A stretch of 64,000 nucleotides of DNA from Pelagerythrobacter marensis (GCF_036700095.1 NZ_CP144918.1:2109001-2173000), one strand, 5' to 3'; positions 16,349-25,704 are shown, numbered from the stretch's first letter. Translations and numbers: made by a program. Notes: generated by a model from the letters alone, not told the origin.

Positions 16349-16894
16349 TCAAACGCAATCCTCGATCACCCGCGTCACCTCGGGCCAGCTGGGGATGTAG
16401 AGCGCGGGGAGGCCGGGGGTCTCGACCGCGAAGCGCCCTTTCGAAAAGGCCATGGCCGCCAGCAGCGGATCGTTCGCCGGCAAAGTCGCGGCAATCGTCG
16501 GCAACTCGCGCCCAGCCCTGCTCGCGGAGAGAGTCTGCTCGCGCGTTTCGGTGCGGATATGCATCGTGGTTTCGCCGTTCGCCGTTCCGGCCCGCGTCAG
16601 TGTGACCGCGCGCTGCGCCCGGTTGCAGGTGAGCGCGAAGGCCGCTTCGCTGCTTGCCGGGCCATAGACCGCCTGCGATCCGCCATCGACGGTTCGGAAA
16701 TGCCAGTCGCCCGGGGTGGCGGGGGCATCCATCCAGTTCTCGTGGCTCGGCTGTGCGACCGGCGGCGGTGCCGGCTGCGGCGCCGGTGGCGGGGGCGGCG
16801 CGGGGGTGGGCTCGGGCGCGGGCTGCACACAGCTCGCCAGCGCGATACAGGCGGCTGCGGCAAGGACGCGGGTATAAGTCAAGCGAATCTCCAA
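16349..16894 (-). CDS. Putative lipoprotein with a Pro-rich linker
   Basis: A 181-aa protein of unknown function. The signal peptide ends in a lipobox (ALASC, Cys22), followed by an Ala/Pro linker (about 25-48) and a globular part that contains one conserved-looking Cys near the middle (LTCNRAQ) and one near the end (EDCV). No family motif is recognised. It is probably anchored to the inner face of the outer membrane or the outer face of the inner membrane. It starts 42 bp from the divergent tlyA gene. Confidence 0.75.
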   Translation of the reverse strand: MEIRLTYTRVLAAAACIALASCVQPAPEPTPAPPPPPAPQPAPPPVAQPSHENWMDAPATPGDWHFRTVDGGSQAVYGPASSEAAFALTCNRAQRAVTLTRAGTANGETTMHIRTETREQTLSASRAGRELPTIAATLPANDPLLAAMAFSKGRFAVETPGLPALYIPSWPEVTRVIEDCV

Positions 16895-16936
16895 GGTTTC
16901 TCGATCCGATAATGATCGCTAACCGCTTTCGGGTCC

Positions 16937-17674
16937 ATGCCTGCCAGACAACGCCTCGACCAGCTCCTCGTCGCCCGCGGCCTCGCCGAAAGCCGCACGC
17001 GCGCGCAGGCATTGATAATGGCGGGGCTGGTTTTCTCCGGCGAGACGAAGATGGCCAAGCCGGGCCAGCAATTGCGCGACGATGCCCCCCTGGAGGTGCG
17101 CGGACGCGACCATCCCTGGGTGTCGCGCGGGGGCATCAAGCTGGCCCATGCGCTCGACCATTTCGCGCTCGATCCTTGCGGGGCGGTGGCGATGGACGTG
17201 GGCAGTTCGACCGGCGGCTTTACCGACGTGCTGCTGAGCAAGGGCGCGGCGCACGTCTTTGCGATCGACAGCGGGACCAACCAGCTCGCGTGGAAGCTGC
17301 GGCGGGACCCGCGCGTCACCGTGCTGGAACAGACCAGCGCCCGCATCCTCACGCCCGCCCAGATCGATCGCGAGTGCGACTGGATCGTTTGCGACGCCTC
17401 CTTCATTTCGCTGGCCAAGGTATTGGAAAGGCCGATGGAACTGGCCGCGCCGCGATGCCGGCTCGTGGCCCTGATCAAGCCGCAGTTCGAGGTCGGGCGC
17501 GAGGAAGTGGGCAAGGGCGGGGTAGTGCGCGATCCGGCGCTTCACACGCGCGTCTGCGACGAGGTGCGCGACTGGCTGACCGGCACCGGCTGGACGGTCG
17601 ACGGCATCGTCGAAAGCCCGATCACGGGGCCGGAGGGCAATGTCGAGTTCCTGATTTCGGCTCTGCGCGGCTGA
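16937..17674 (+). CDS. tlyA: TlyA-type rRNA methyltransferase, S4 domain
   Basis: A 245-aa protein with an N-terminal S4 RNA-binding domain (about 5-65, RLDQLLVARGLAESRTRAQ) and a FtsJ-like SAM methyltransferase domain starting at WVSRGGIKL. The SAM motif is MDVGSSTGGFTD; the catalytic lysine region is LIKPQFE. Known members 2'-O-methylate 16S or 23S rRNA; the older name is hemolysin A. The ATG at 16937 is the first in frame. Confidence 0.92.
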   Translation: MPARQRLDQLLVARGLAESRTRAQALIMAGLVFSGETKMAKPGQQLRDDAPLEVRGRDHPWVSRGGIKLAHALDHFALDPCGAVAMDVGSSTGGFTDVLLSKGAAHVFAIDSGTNQLAWKLRRDPRVTVLEQTSARILTPAQIDRECDWIVCDASFISLAKVLERPMELAAPRCRLVALIKPQFEVGREEVGKGGVVRDPALHTRVCDEVRDWLTGTGWTVDGIVESPITGPEGNVEFLISALRG

Positions 17675-17786
17675 AACGCGGCCATCCCGCCGCGGCACAG
17701 ATCGCGCGGGGCCGCTTGCGCGCGGCGGGGGCGACGGCCACTATCCGCCGGGCCGATTCGACAGGCCACGGTTTCGGGGGAAACAG

Positions 17787-18338
17787 ATGACTTCTCTTGC
17801 CTCGCGCGGGCAGTTGCGCGCCAGCTTCATCCGCTGGGCGCTTTTCGCCGTGCCGGCCTGCCTGCTGCTGGGTATCCTGCCCGGACGCATCTGGACCGCC
17901 GACAGCGAATGGTTCCGGGCACTGGCCAAGCCCGCGATCTATCCCGAGCCGATGTGGTTCGGCATTGTCTGGACCGCGCTGTTCGTGCTGATGGGTCTGG
18001 CGCTGGCCCTGGTGTGCAGCGCCTGGGGCGCCCGCGGACGCAATGCGGCGATCGCCATTTTCGTGGTGCAGTTCCTGCTCAATTTGGCCTGGACCCCGAC
18101 GTTCTTCGGCGCGCATCAGATCAGCGCGGCGCTCGGCATTCTCCTCGCGCTCGACCTGCTCGTTATCGTGACGATCGCCCTGTTCTGGCGCGTGCGCCGG
18201 CTCGCCGGCGTGCTGCTGCTCCCCTATCTCGCCTGGATCCTGTTCGCGACCGCGCTCAATTACGAGTTCCTGCGGATGAACCCGTCGGCCGACGGCGCGC
18301 GCGGGGGCAGCGGCGCGGTCGAGCGGATCGCGATCTGA
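17787..18338 (+). CDS. tspO: TspO/MBR family protein
   Basis: A 183-aa tryptophan-rich membrane protein with five predicted helices. Family features are KPAIYPEPMWFGIVWT in helix 2 and FLLNLAWTPTFFGAH. TspO proteins bind tetrapyrroles; in phototrophic alphaproteobacteria TspO affects photosynthesis gene expression. No pigment genes lie in this window. It stands alone after a 112-bp gap that holds nothing clear. Confidence 0.92.
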   Translation: MTSLASRGQLRASFIRWALFAVPACLLLGILPGRIWTADSEWFRALAKPAIYPEPMWFGIVWTALFVLMGLALALVCSAWGARGRNAAIAIFVVQFLLNLAWTPTFFGAHQISAALGILLALDLLVIVTIALFWRVRRLAGVLLLPYLAWILFATALNYEFLRMNPSADGARGGSGAVERIAI

Positions 18339-18399
18339 CCGCAAGCCCTGCTGCCCCTTGGGACTGGACAATAAATCCTCACAGGCCCATTTGGATCGA

Positions 18400-18651
18400 A
18401 TGCAGAGCCAGAACCCGATGATCGCCGACTTCGTCAAGCTGCTGAACGGCGCGGCAGGTACTTTCGCGGGCATGACGCGCGAAGCGCGCGAGAGCGCGCG
18501 CGAGCGGGTCAAGGAAGCGATGGGCGGGATGGATTTCGTCAGCCGCGAGGAATTCGACGCGGTGAAGGCGATGGCCGCCCGTGCGCGCGAGGAGAACGAA
18601 GCGCTCGCCGACCGTATCGCCGCGCTCGAAGCGCGCATCGGCGGCGGGTAA
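18400..18651 (+). CDS. ubiK: Ubiquinone biosynthesis accessory factor, BMFP family
   Basis: An 83-aa membrane-fusogenic coiled-coil protein of the UbiK/YqiC family. The N-terminal half is amphipathic; the C-terminal half is a leucine-zipper-like coil (EFDAVKAMAARAREENEALADRIAALEARI). In enterobacteria UbiK helps the ubiquinone-making enzymes. The ATG at 18400 is preferred because MQSQN matches the usual N-terminus; the frame is open 14 codons further up. Confidence 0.85.
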   Translation: MQSQNPMIADFVKLLNGAAGTFAGMTREARESARERVKEAMGGMDFVSREEFDAVKAMAARAREENEALADRIAALEARIGGG

Positions 18652-18681
18652 CGTAAGACACCTTCGACGCGGGGAAACGCG

Positions 18682-19284
18682 TTGCAACTGACAGCCCCGG
18701 CCATCGTCGTCGCCGCGCGCCTGCATGGCGAGACGGCGGTGATCGTGCGGGCGATGACCGAGGGGCATGGCCTGGTCGCGGGATATGTCGCGGGCGGCCG
18801 GGGGCGCGTGCTGCGTCCGGTGGTCATTCCCGGCAACCTGGTCGAGATCGACTTGCGCGCGCGCTCCGAAAGCCAGCTTCCTTTCGCCCGTCTCGAACTG
18901 GTCGAAAGCCGGGGGCCGTGGCTGGGCGAGCCCTTGCCGGCCGCGGCGATCGGCTGGGTCACCGCGCTGACCGCCACGGCCTTGCCCGAACGCCATGCCT
19001 ATCCCAACATCTACAAGGCGCTGCAGGCGGTTCTCGATGCCATCTGTCATGCCCCTTCGGCCCGCGGCTGGTTCCCGGGTCTGGTCGCTTACGAAGCGCT
19101 GCTGCTGCGCGAGCTGGGATTCGGGGGAGCGCCGCCCCCGGCTGAAGCGGGGCTTGAGCCGCTGCTGGAAATCTTTGCCGCCAACGGCCCCATGCTCGAA
19201 CGCTACCTGCTTGCCGACAGGCGGGGCGATGTTATGGCCGCGCGCACTATGCTGCACGAGCGACTGGGGCGGATGAAATCATGA
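18682..19284 (+). CDS. recO: DNA repair protein RecO
   Basis: A 200-aa RecO with the N-terminal OB fold (about 1-75, [21 protein letters not shown]) and the C-terminal helical domain ([12 protein letters not shown]). RecO helps load RecA on gapped DNA with RecF and RecR. It starts with TTG after GGGGA. The Cys4 zinc module seen in many RecO proteins is absent: only one Cys is present and the protein is short. It overlaps leuB by an ATGA. Confidence 0.88.
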   Translation: MQLTAPAIVVAARLHGETAVIVRAMTEGHGLVAGYVAGGRGRVLRPVVIPGNLVEIDLRARSESQLPFARLELVESRGPWLGEPLPAAAIGWVTALTATALPERHAYPNIYKALQAVLDAICHAPSARGWFPGLVAYEALLLRELGFGGAPPPAEAGLEPLLEIFAANGPMLERYLLADRRGDVMAARTMLHERLGRMKS

Positions 19285-20339
19285 AAATTGCGGTGTTTCC
19301 CGGCGACGGGATCGGCCCCGAGGTCACTCGCGAAGCGGTGCGGGTGCTCCAGGCGCTCGACCTGCCCGAACTGACCCTGTTCGAAGGCGATGTGGGCGCG
19401 ATCGCCTATCGCCGCCACGGCCGCCCGCTGCCGGACGAAACGCTGGAGATGGCGCGCGCGGCCGATGCGGTGCTGTTCGGCGCGGTCGGCGATCCCTCGT
19501 GCGACGGGCTGGAGCGCCACTTGCGCCCCGAACAGGCGATCCTGGGCCTGCGCGCCGATCTCGGGCTGTTCGCGAACCTTCGCCCGGCGACCACCTTTGC
19601 GGGGCTGGAGGGGATGTCCGCCCTCCGCCCGGAGATCGCAGCGGCAATCGACCTGCTGATCGTGCGCGAGTTGAACGGCGACGTCTATTTCGGCGACAAG
19701 GGCACCCGCCGGCTGGACGACGGCCAGCGGCAGGGATGGGACATGATGGCCTATGCCGAAGACGAGGTGCGCCGTATCGCCCATCTCGCCTTCCGCGCGG
19801 CGCAAGGGCGCAAGGGGCAGCTGGTCAGCGTCGACAAGGCCAATGTCCTCGAAACCAGCCAGCTCTGGCGCGACGTGGTGGGCGAGGTCGCGGCCGATTA
19901 CCCCGATGTCGCGCTCGAGCACATGTATGTCGACAACGCCGCGATGCAGCTCGTGCGCGATCCGGGCCGGTTCGACGTAATCGTGACCGGCAACCTGTTC
20001 GGCGACATTCTGTCCGACCAGGCGAGCATGTGCGTCGGTTCGATCGGCCTGCTGGCCAGTGCCTCGCTCGGGCAGCGCGAGACCGCATTCGGCACGTTCG
20101 GTCTTTACGAGCCGATCCACGGCAGCGCGCCCGACATTGCCGGGCAGGGCCGGGCCAACCCGATGGCGACGATCCTCTCGGCAGCCATGATGCTGCGCCA
20201 TTCGTTCGGGCGCGAGGACGATGCGGCGCGGATCGAAAGCGCGGTTGCCCGGGCGCTGGCCGACGGCGTGCGCGGGGGCGATCTGGGCGGCGATGCCGGA
20301 ACCGGCGCGATCGGCGATGCGGTGCTGGAGCGCCTTTGA
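19281..20339 (+). CDS. leuB: 3-isopropylmalate dehydrogenase
   Basis: A 352-aa enzyme of leucine synthesis that oxidises and decarboxylates 3-isopropylmalate with NAD. Typical segments are [10 protein letters not shown] at the N-terminus, [28 protein letters not shown] and NLFGDILSD with the metal-binding aspartates, then [14 protein letters not shown]. It is translationally linked to recO upstream and, by a TTGA overlap, to the glycosyltransferase gene downstream. leuCD are not nearby. Confidence 0.96.
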   Translation: MKIAVFPGDGIGPEVTREAVRVLQALDLPELTLFEGDVGAIAYRRHGRPLPDETLEMARAADAVLFGAVGDPSCDGLERHLRPEQAILGLRADLGLFANLRPATTFAGLEGMSALRPEIAAAIDLLIVRELNGDVYFGDKGTRRLDDGQRQGWDMMAYAEDEVRRIAHLAFRAAQGRKGQLVSVDKANVLETSQLWRDVVGEVAADYPDVALEHMYVDNAAMQLVRDPGRFDVIVTGNLFGDILSDQASMCVGSIGLLASASLGQRETAFGTFGLYEPIHGSAPDIAGQGRANPMATILSAAMMLRHSFGREDDAARIESAVARALADGVRGGDLGGDAGTGAIGDAVLERL

Positions 20340-21427
20340 CGCTGCGCCTCGCCATCGTCCTGCCGACGCTCGACGAACGCGAAAATATCGCGCCGCTGCT
20401 GACGCGGATTGCCGAGGCGATGGGGCCGGAGGGTTGGGAAGCGATCGTCGTCGACGATGCCAGCGCCGACGGCACGGCGGACGAGGCGCGCCGCCTTGCG
20501 CGGAACGACCTGCGGGTGCGGGTGATCGAGCGGATCGGGCGCCGCGGGCTGGCCTCGGCCGCGATCGAGGGCATTTGCGCGACCGCCGCGCCTTTCGTCG
20601 CAGTGATGGACGCCGATCACCAGCACGATCCCGCGCTCCTGCCGGCAATGCTCGCCGCGCTCGAATCCGGCGCCTGCGAGGTGGCGGTTGCCAGCCGCTA
20701 CGTCGCCGGGGCCAGTGCCGAAGGATTGGCCAGCACGCGGCGCGAGCGCGGTTCGCGCCTGGCGGTGCGGTTGGCCCGGCGTCTGGCGGGCGTGGACCTC
20801 AGCGACCCGATGAGCGGCTATTTCGCGCTTCGTACCGACACCGCACGCGCGCTTGCCCCGCGCATGTCGCAGATCGGATTCAAGGTCCTCCTCGACCTGC
20901 TCGCCAGCGCTCCCCGGCCGCTGCGGGTGCGCGAGTTTCCGCTCCATTTCGCCGAACGCCGCAGCGGTGTCAGCAAGCTCGATCGCGCGGTGGCGTTCGA
21001 CTTTCTCGTCGGCCTCTACGACAAGACGTTCGGCAGCGTGGTGCCGACCCGGTTCGCGCTGTTCGGGACGGTCGGCGGGCTGGGCGTGCTGGTCCATCTC
21101 GCCGTGCTTGCCGCGCTCTATCGGGTCGGGGGGGCCGCTTTCATACCGGCGCAGGCGCTGGCGACCTTTGCCGCGATGACGTTCAACTTCTGGTTCAACA
21201 ACTGGCTGACCTACCGCGACCGCCGGTTGCGCGGAGTCCGGGCCCTGCTGCGCGGCTGGGCGGGATTCTGTGCCGCCTGCGCGGTGGGGGCGGTCGCCAA
21301 CGTCGCCGTCGCCGGCTTGCTCGAGGGATACGGCCTGCACTGGCTGCTGGCAGCGGGGGCCGGGATTCTGGTGGGCGCGGTGTGGAACTATGCCCTGTCG
21401 AGCCGCTTCGTCTGGAAGCGGCGCTGA
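20336..21427 (+). CDS. DPM1-like glycosyltransferase fused to a GtrA membrane domain
   Basis: A 363-aa protein. The N-terminal GT2 domain (about 1-215) shows [10 protein letters not shown] and the DxD-type motif [10 protein letters not shown], as in polyprenol-phosphate mannose/glucose synthases. The C-terminal GtrA domain (about 225-363) has four hydrophobic helices, including [14 protein letters not shown]. It probably makes a polyprenyl-phosphate sugar and flips it across the membrane. The start is TTG at 20336, overlapping the leuB stop. The convergent PMT gene downstream could use the product. Confidence 0.88.
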   Translation: MTLRLAIVLPTLDERENIAPLLTRIAEAMGPEGWEAIVVDDASADGTADEARRLARNDLRVRVIERIGRRGLASAAIEGICATAAPFVAVMDADHQHDPALLPAMLAALESGACEVAVASRYVAGASAEGLASTRRERGSRLAVRLARRLAGVDLSDPMSGYFALRTDTARALAPRMSQIGFKVLLDLLASAPRPLRVREFPLHFAERRSGVSKLDRAVAFDFLVGLYDKTFGSVVPTRFALFGTVGGLGVLVHLAVLAALYRVGGAAFIPAQALATFAAMTFNFWFNNWLTYRDRRLRGVRALLRGWAGFCAACAVGAVANVAVAGLLEGYGLHWLLAAGAGILVGAVWNYALSSRFVWKRR

Positions 21428-21430
21428 CGC

Positions 21431-22702
21431 CTATCGCCAGCCGTCAAGCCAGGTCCATGCGGTGAAGCTCTGCTCGTTCGCCAGCGGCGCGGCGCTGAGG
21501 ATCGGGTAGAACCAGGCGAACAGCGCTGCGCTGGCGGCCAGGGTGCCTGCGGCCAGCCGGCGCCGCCCGCTCCGCCACAGCGCGTCGAGCGCCAGCGCCA
21601 GCGCGGCCAGCAGGAAACAGCTCGGCAGGAAATAGTGATAGTAGAACTGGATCGGCTTGTTCACGACGATCCAGAAACCGAGGCTGACCGCATAGAGAAC
21701 GGTCACCGCGAGCGCTGCGCGATCGCCCGCGAAGGCGCGCCAGGCGGCCCAGGCCAGGGCAGGCAGACCGAGCAGCATCGTCAGCGGGTTGCCGATCAGC
21801 ACGATTCCGCGCTGCGCCCCCTCGATCGGGTCGTAGAGATACCAGATCGCACGCAAATTGAAGATCCATTCGGGCCAGCGCGACTGGTACGGATGGGGTT
21901 CGACCACGCTTTCCTGCAACGCGATGATCTCGCGATGAAGGGCGATCAGGCCGTTTGCGGGGAGCGCGCCCCGATCGAAGAAATAGGCCGGAAGAAAGGT
22001 TAGCCAGTAAACCGCGAGCGGCACGAGGCCGAGCCACAGCGCGGCCTCGACCAGCGACACGCCGGGGACGGGGATACCCCGGCGACTGGTGAACAGGCGC
22101 CGTCGCCCGGCGGCGAACCGCGCGGCGAGGAAGGTGAGGCCGGGCAGTATCGCGATCGGCACCGCGTTCCATTTCGCCGCCATCGAGAGGCCCAGCGCCA
22201 CGCCGGCCAGAGCGAGGCGCGAGCGCCCGGTCTCCGGCTCGCGCACCGCGGCCGCGCACTGCCACAGGGCAAGCGCGATGAAGGCGACGAAAAACGCCTC
22301 CAGCATGGCTATCCGGCTGTGCACGAAGAGCGCGAAACCGCTCGCCAGCAGGATCGCATAGGCGATCGCAGCGAAGCGCGAGAGCGTGGCGAACCACATC
22401 GCCCGCGCGAATGCGAATAGCGCCCCCGCCCCTGCCAGCGCCGGCATGATCCGCCAGCCCAGTCCATTGTCGCCCAGCAGTGCAATGCCGAGCGCGATCG
22501 CTTCCTTGCCCAGCAGGGGGTGTTCGCGATTGAGATATTCGCTGCCTTCGATCAGCGCCCGGGCTGCCGGGAGATAGTGGATCTCGTCGAAATAGGGTTC
22601 GGCCGGAACCGCGATGCGAATCAGGCACAGGCCGAAGAACACGACGGCGATCGCGGCGCTCCATCCGATCGGGTCCCGCGGATGGTCGTACACCTGGCTC
22701 AT
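21431..22702 (-). CDS. Polyprenol-phosphate-sugar-dependent glycosyltransferase, PMT family
   Basis: A 423-aa polytopic membrane protein with 10-11 hydrophobic segments. The first periplasmic loop has YFDEIHYLPAAR and NREHPLLGKE, the acidic and His-Pro-Leu motifs of PMT/ArnT-like enzymes that take sugar from a polyprenyl phosphate. Acceptor unknown (protein or lipid). The start at 22702 is the ATG closest to the first membrane segment; the frame is open 73 codons further. It converges with the DPM1-GtrA gene, 3 bp apart. Confidence 0.85.
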   Translation of the reverse strand: MSQVYDHPRDPIGWSAAIAVVFFGLCLIRIAVPAEPYFDEIHYLPAARALIEGSEYLNREHPLLGKEAIALGIALLGDNGLGWRIMPALAGAGALFAFARAMWFATLSRFAAIAYAILLASGFALFVHSRIAMLEAFFVAFIALALWQCAAAVREPETGRSRLALAGVALGLSMAAKWNAVPIAILPGLTFLAARFAAGRRRLFTSRRGIPVPGVSLVEAALWLGLVPLAVYWLTFLPAYFFDRGALPANGLIALHREIIALQESVVEPHPYQSRWPEWIFNLRAIWYLYDPIEGAQRGIVLIGNPLTMLLGLPALAWAAWRAFAGDRAALAVTVLYAVSLGFWIVVNKPIQFYYHYFLPSCFLLAALALALDALWRSGRRRLAAGTLAASAALFAWFYPILSAAPLANEQSFTAWTWLDGWR

Positions 22703-22751
22703 CGCGCGGATCGATAGGGGCTGTCCCGCGTTGGAGCAAGTGCACCGTCGG

Positions 22752-22800
22752 AGTGTTTTACACTTAAGCCGCCCCCGGACATGGTGTATGTAAAGTTTAC
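22752..22800. promoter_or_regulatory. Two short palindromes in a divergent promoter region
   Basis: AGTGTTTTACACT (22752-22764) and GTAAAGTTTAC (22790-22800) are perfect inverted repeats whose centres lie 37 bp apart, in the 183-bp gap between the PMT gene and the small gene at 22886. They could be operators for a repressor dimer. The binding protein is not identified. Confidence 0.4.
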
Positions 22801-22885
22801 CACAAGAACCGGCCGCCCGGCGATTCGCGGGCAGGCGGGACACATTATCGGCATGACGGGGCGCTCGGAACTGGAGGATGGTTCG

Positions 22886-23077
22886 ATGGCTCGTCATTGG
22901 ATGTGCACGGTATTCGGCCACAAGGTCAGGCGAAAGCGCGTGCGACGCGAAGGCAAGGTGTACGTCGGTCGCTGCCGCTGGTGTCGCACACTTATGGTGC
23001 GCACCGACGAAGGCTGGCGCGAAGGTTCGCCGGCCGAGATCGATCCGGGCGATTTTCGGAACGCGCAGTCGTCCTGA
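22886..23077 (+). CDS. Small basic protein with a Cys/His motif
   Basis: A 63-aa protein. CTVFGHK near the N-terminus and CRWCR around residue 31 give a Cys-His-Cys-Cys pattern that resembles small zinc-ribbon proteins of the DUF1660 kind. The N-terminal half is very basic and the C-terminal end acidic. The start at 22886 is chosen for GGAGG eight bases upstream; the frame is open 35 codons further up but without such a site. Function unknown. Confidence 0.65.
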   Translation: MARHWMCTVFGHKVRRKRVRREGKVYVGRCRWCRTLMVRTDEGWREGSPAEIDPGDFRNAQSS

Positions 23078-23232
23078 ACCCGTGACCGGAGCTACCGGCG
23101 AGGCGAACCGTTGTTCTCATGGGACGAACCGTGTTGCGGTGACATGCAAGGGGTTGGAGGCAAGGGAACATTCTGCTTAGACATTTCGTTGTTCCTCGGT
23201 GACATCACCAAGAAACGGAAGGGTCAATATTT

Positions 23233-23460
23233 ATGAAGCTTCGTAATATCTTTTTCGCAACCGCAGCGGCCTCGCTCGCGGCGGCGCCTATCGCTGCGCA
23301 GGCCGAGACGACCGCCCGCGTTTCGGAACCCGTCACCGAGGCCTCGGAGCTTGGCGGTGAAGGCATCGGTGCCGGCCTGATCGTCGCGGCGATTGCGGCC
23401 GTCGGCATGATCGTTCTCATCGTGAGCGACGACGACGACGAGGATCCGGTCAGCATTTAA
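23233..23460 (+). CDS. Small exported or membrane protein
   Basis: A 75-aa protein. A signal peptide (about 1-24, ending AAQA) is followed by a short polar part, one hydrophobic helix (about 46-65, GAGLIVAAIAAVGMIVLIV) and an acidic tail (DDDDED). Such small proteins occur in sphingomonads; the function is unknown. Its own terminator follows 23 bp on. Confidence 0.7.
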   Translation: MKLRNIFFATAAASLAAAPIAAQAETTARVSEPVTEASELGGEGIGAGLIVAAIAAVGMIVLIVSDDDDEDPVSI

Positions 23461-23482
23461 GACCTGAACCGAATACGACAGG

Positions 23483-23511
23483 AAGGGCGGTGCCGCGGCG
23501 CCGCCCTTTTT
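23483..23511 (+). terminator. Intrinsic terminator
   Basis: GGGCGG pairs with CCGCCC around a GC-rich loop that also pairs internally, followed by five T. It ends the small gene 23233-23460. Confidence 0.85.
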
Positions 23512-23530
23512 CGTTGCACCGCCGTGCCGC

Positions 23531-23552
23531 GCACTACTAGTGCGTCGCGACG
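23531..23552. promoter_or_regulatory. Tandem inverted repeats before metZ
   Basis: GCACTACTAGTGC (6-1-6 inverted repeat, 23531-23543) directly followed by the palindrome CGTCGCGACG (23543-23552), 22 bp before the metZ ATG. Position and symmetry suggest an operator. No riboswitch fold was recognised here. Confidence 0.35.
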
Positions 23553-23574
23553 AAACAACGTTGGAACGGCGGCG

Positions 23575-24780
23575 ATGAAGAAGACCGATGGAATGAACCG
23601 CGCGATCACGCGCACCTGGCGCCCGGCAACGCGGGCCGTGCGCGGGGGCACGTGGCGTAGCGAACACGGCGAGACGAGCGAGGCGCTGTTTCTCACCTCC
23701 GGCTACACTTACGACGATGCCGCGACCGTCGCCGCGCGTTTTGCCGGGGAAGCGGACGGGATGACATACTCCCGCCTCCAGAACCCCACCGTCGCCATGC
23801 TGGAGGAACGAATCGCCTTGATGGAAGGCGCCGAGGCCTGTCGTGCACAGGCCAGCGGCATGGCGGCGATGACCGCGGCGCTGTTGTGCCAGCTTTCGGC
23901 CGGCGACCATGTTGTCGCCGCGCGCGCGGCTTTCGGGTCGTGCCGCTGGCTGGTCGATCATCTGTGCCCCCGGTTCGGAATCGAAACCACCGTGATCGAC
24001 AGCGCCGACAACGCTGCGTGGGAGGCTGCCATCCGGCCGAATACCAGGGTGCTCTTCTTCGAAACGCCGGCCAATCCGACGCTCGACGTGGTCGACCTGG
24101 AATATGTCTGCGGCCTGGCGAAAGCGCACGGCATCGCGACCTTGGTGGACAATGCGTTCGCCACCGCCGCATTGCAGCGTCCGCTGGAATTCGGCGCCGA
24201 TATCGTGGCCTACAGCGCGACCAAGCTGATGGATGGGCAGGGGCGGGTCCTGGCCGGCGCGATCTGCGGCAATCGCGAATTCATCGACGAAGTCCTGCTG
24301 CCGTTCCAGCGCAACACCGGTCCCAACCTGTCGCCGTTCAACGCCTGGGTGGTTCACAAGGGATTGGAGACGCTGAGCCTGCGGGCCCATCGGCAGAGCG
24401 AAAATGCGCTCGAAATCGGCCGGTTCGTCGAAGAGCGCGGCCCCCGCGTGCTGCATCCGGGCCTGGAAAGTCATCCCGGCCATGCCCTTGCGGCCAAGCA
24501 GATGGATGCATTCGGGCCGATCTTCGCTTTCGATGTCGGCAGCCGGGAGAAGGCCTTTGCCGTGCTCGATGCGCTGGAGCTGATCGATATTTCGAACAAC
24601 ATCGGCGATTCGCGCAGCCTGATGTGCCATCCCGCCAGCACGACCCATGCAGGCATGAGCGAGGAGGCGCGGGCGGAGATGGGCGTTGCCGAGGGGCTGC
24701 TGCGGATCAACGTCGGGCTGGAAGATGTCGAGGATCTGCGCGAAGATCTCGACCGTGCGCTCGCCGCGGCAGGATACTGA
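23575..24780 (+). CDS. metZ: O-succinylhomoserine sulfhydrylase
   Basis: A 401-aa PLP enzyme of the Cys/Met metabolism family, making homocysteine from O-succinylhomoserine and sulfide. The PLP lysine is Lys217 in SATKLMDGQG. Also visible are TSGYTYD and YSRLQNPTV near the N-terminus and VDNAFATAAL before the lysine. The ATG at 23575 is used; the frame is open 17 codons further up without support. A related cystathionine enzyme cannot be excluded, but DGQGRVLAGA after the lysine is typical of MetZ. Confidence 0.92.
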   Translation: MKKTDGMNRAITRTWRPATRAVRGGTWRSEHGETSEALFLTSGYTYDDAATVAARFAGEADGMTYSRLQNPTVAMLEERIALMEGAEACRAQASGMAAMTAALLCQLSAGDHVVAARAAFGSCRWLVDHLCPRFGIETTVIDSADNAAWEAAIRPNTRVLFFETPANPTLDVVDLEYVCGLAKAHGIATLVDNAFATAALQRPLEFGADIVAYSATKLMDGQGRVLAGAICGNREFIDEVLLPFQRNTGPNLSPFNAWVVHKGLETLSLRAHRQSENALEIGRFVEERGPRVLHPGLESHPGHALAAKQMDAFGPIFAFDVGSREKAFAVLDALELIDISNNIGDSRSLMCHPASTTHAGMSEEARAEMGVAEGLLRINVGLEDVEDLREDLDRALAAAGY

Positions 24781-24838
24781 CCGCCTCCGGCAGAGCCATT
24801 GCACCCTTTACCGCACCTGCCGCTTGCCATTATCGTGG

Positions 24839-25243
24839 ATGGCGATGAAACAGCTGTTCCAACATGCCGCGATTACCGAGGGGATCACCGTTCGCGTGGC
24901 GGTGAATTTCCTGCCCGAACAGTCGCAGCCCGATGCGGGAAAGTGGTTCTGGGTCTATCATATACGGATCGAGAACGGATCGAACGAGCGGGTGCAGCTC
25001 AGGACTCGCCATTGGCGAATCACCGATGCGCGCGGCGCGGTGAATCTGGTCGATGGGGAAGGGGTGGTTGGCGAAATGCCGATTCTGGCTCCGGGCGACA
25101 GCCACGATTACGTGTCGGGCTGCCCGCTGGCGACGCCGCACGGATCGATGGAAGGATTCTATACCTTCCACCGCACCGACGGCACACCGCTGGAAGTGCG
25201 GATTCCCTTCTTCCCGCTGGCAGCGCCGGCAACCGCGGATTAA
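24839..25243 (+). CDS. apaG: ApaG family protein
   Basis: A 134-aa ApaG/DUF525 protein with an FnIII-like beta fold; E. coli ApaG has 125 aa. Typical strands are WVYHIRIENGSNERVQLRTRHWRITD and SGCPLATPHGSMEGFYTF. The family is linked to Co/Mg resistance and Ap4A metabolism, but the molecular function is not settled. ATG at 24839 or two codons later; neither has a strong Shine-Dalgarno site. It follows metZ by 58 bp on the same strand. Confidence 0.93.
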   Translation: MAMKQLFQHAAITEGITVRVAVNFLPEQSQPDAGKWFWVYHIRIENGSNERVQLRTRHWRITDARGAVNLVDGEGVVGEMPILAPGDSHDYVSGCPLATPHGSMEGFYTFHRTDGTPLEVRIPFFPLAAPATAD

Positions 25244-25359
25244 GACGGGGAGCATGAAGGCCGGGCAAGTCCGCCACACCGAAAGCTCCCGCCGCTTCGG
25301 CGCGCTGCCAGCCTGTCCCGATCTCGTCATCCCCGATTTGAAACGGCGACACGGCGGCG

Positions 25360-25683
25360 ATGGCCGGTTCGCCCGCGAAACCGCGCGTGCGGCCGGTGGC
25401 CTGTGACTGCCCCTCCATCTGCTGGCTTTGCCACCGCTCTCTCGGCACACGCGTTCAGTGGCACCATCCGGTGCCCAGGGCCAGAAAGGGGCGGGCGACG
25501 GTACCGGTCCATCCGATCTGTCACCGGACGATTCACGCCAACTTCACCAATGCCGAACTGGCCCGGATCGGGGCGGATCGCGACCGTCTGACGGCCGAAC
25601 CCGCGATTGCCAGATTTCTCGCCTGGGTGGCTGACAAGCCGCCCGATTTCCACGCTCCCACGCGCGGAAGACGGGGGCGTTGA
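25360..25683 (+). CDS. HNH endonuclease-like small protein
   Basis: A 107-aa protein with an HNH-type pattern: CWLCHR at 22-27, WHHPVPRA (first His pair), then HPICHRTIHANFTN with Cys and His ligands. The order Cys-Cys, His-His, Cys-His, Asn fits a minimal zinc-braced HNH fold. The target, DNA cleavage or only nucleic acid binding, is unknown. The gene stands alone between apaG and the convergent methyltransferase gene. Confidence 0.7.
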   Translation: MAGSPAKPRVRPVACDCPSICWLCHRSLGTRVQWHHPVPRARKGRATVPVHPICHRTIHANFTNAELARIGADRDRLTAEPAIARFLAWVADKPPDFHAPTRGRRGR

Positions 25684-25704
25684 CGCTGTTCTTCAAAGCC
25701 GACT

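Noticed and set aside
16122-16400. A 92-codon plus-strand frame over the peptide RNA and the next gene end
   Set aside because: No Shine-Dalgarno site or motif, and it is antisense to both the peptide gene and the lipoprotein gene end.
23461-23574. SAM-II riboswitch before metZ
   Set aside because: The expected pseudoknot core could not be found in the 114 bases; only a terminator and DNA palindromes are there.
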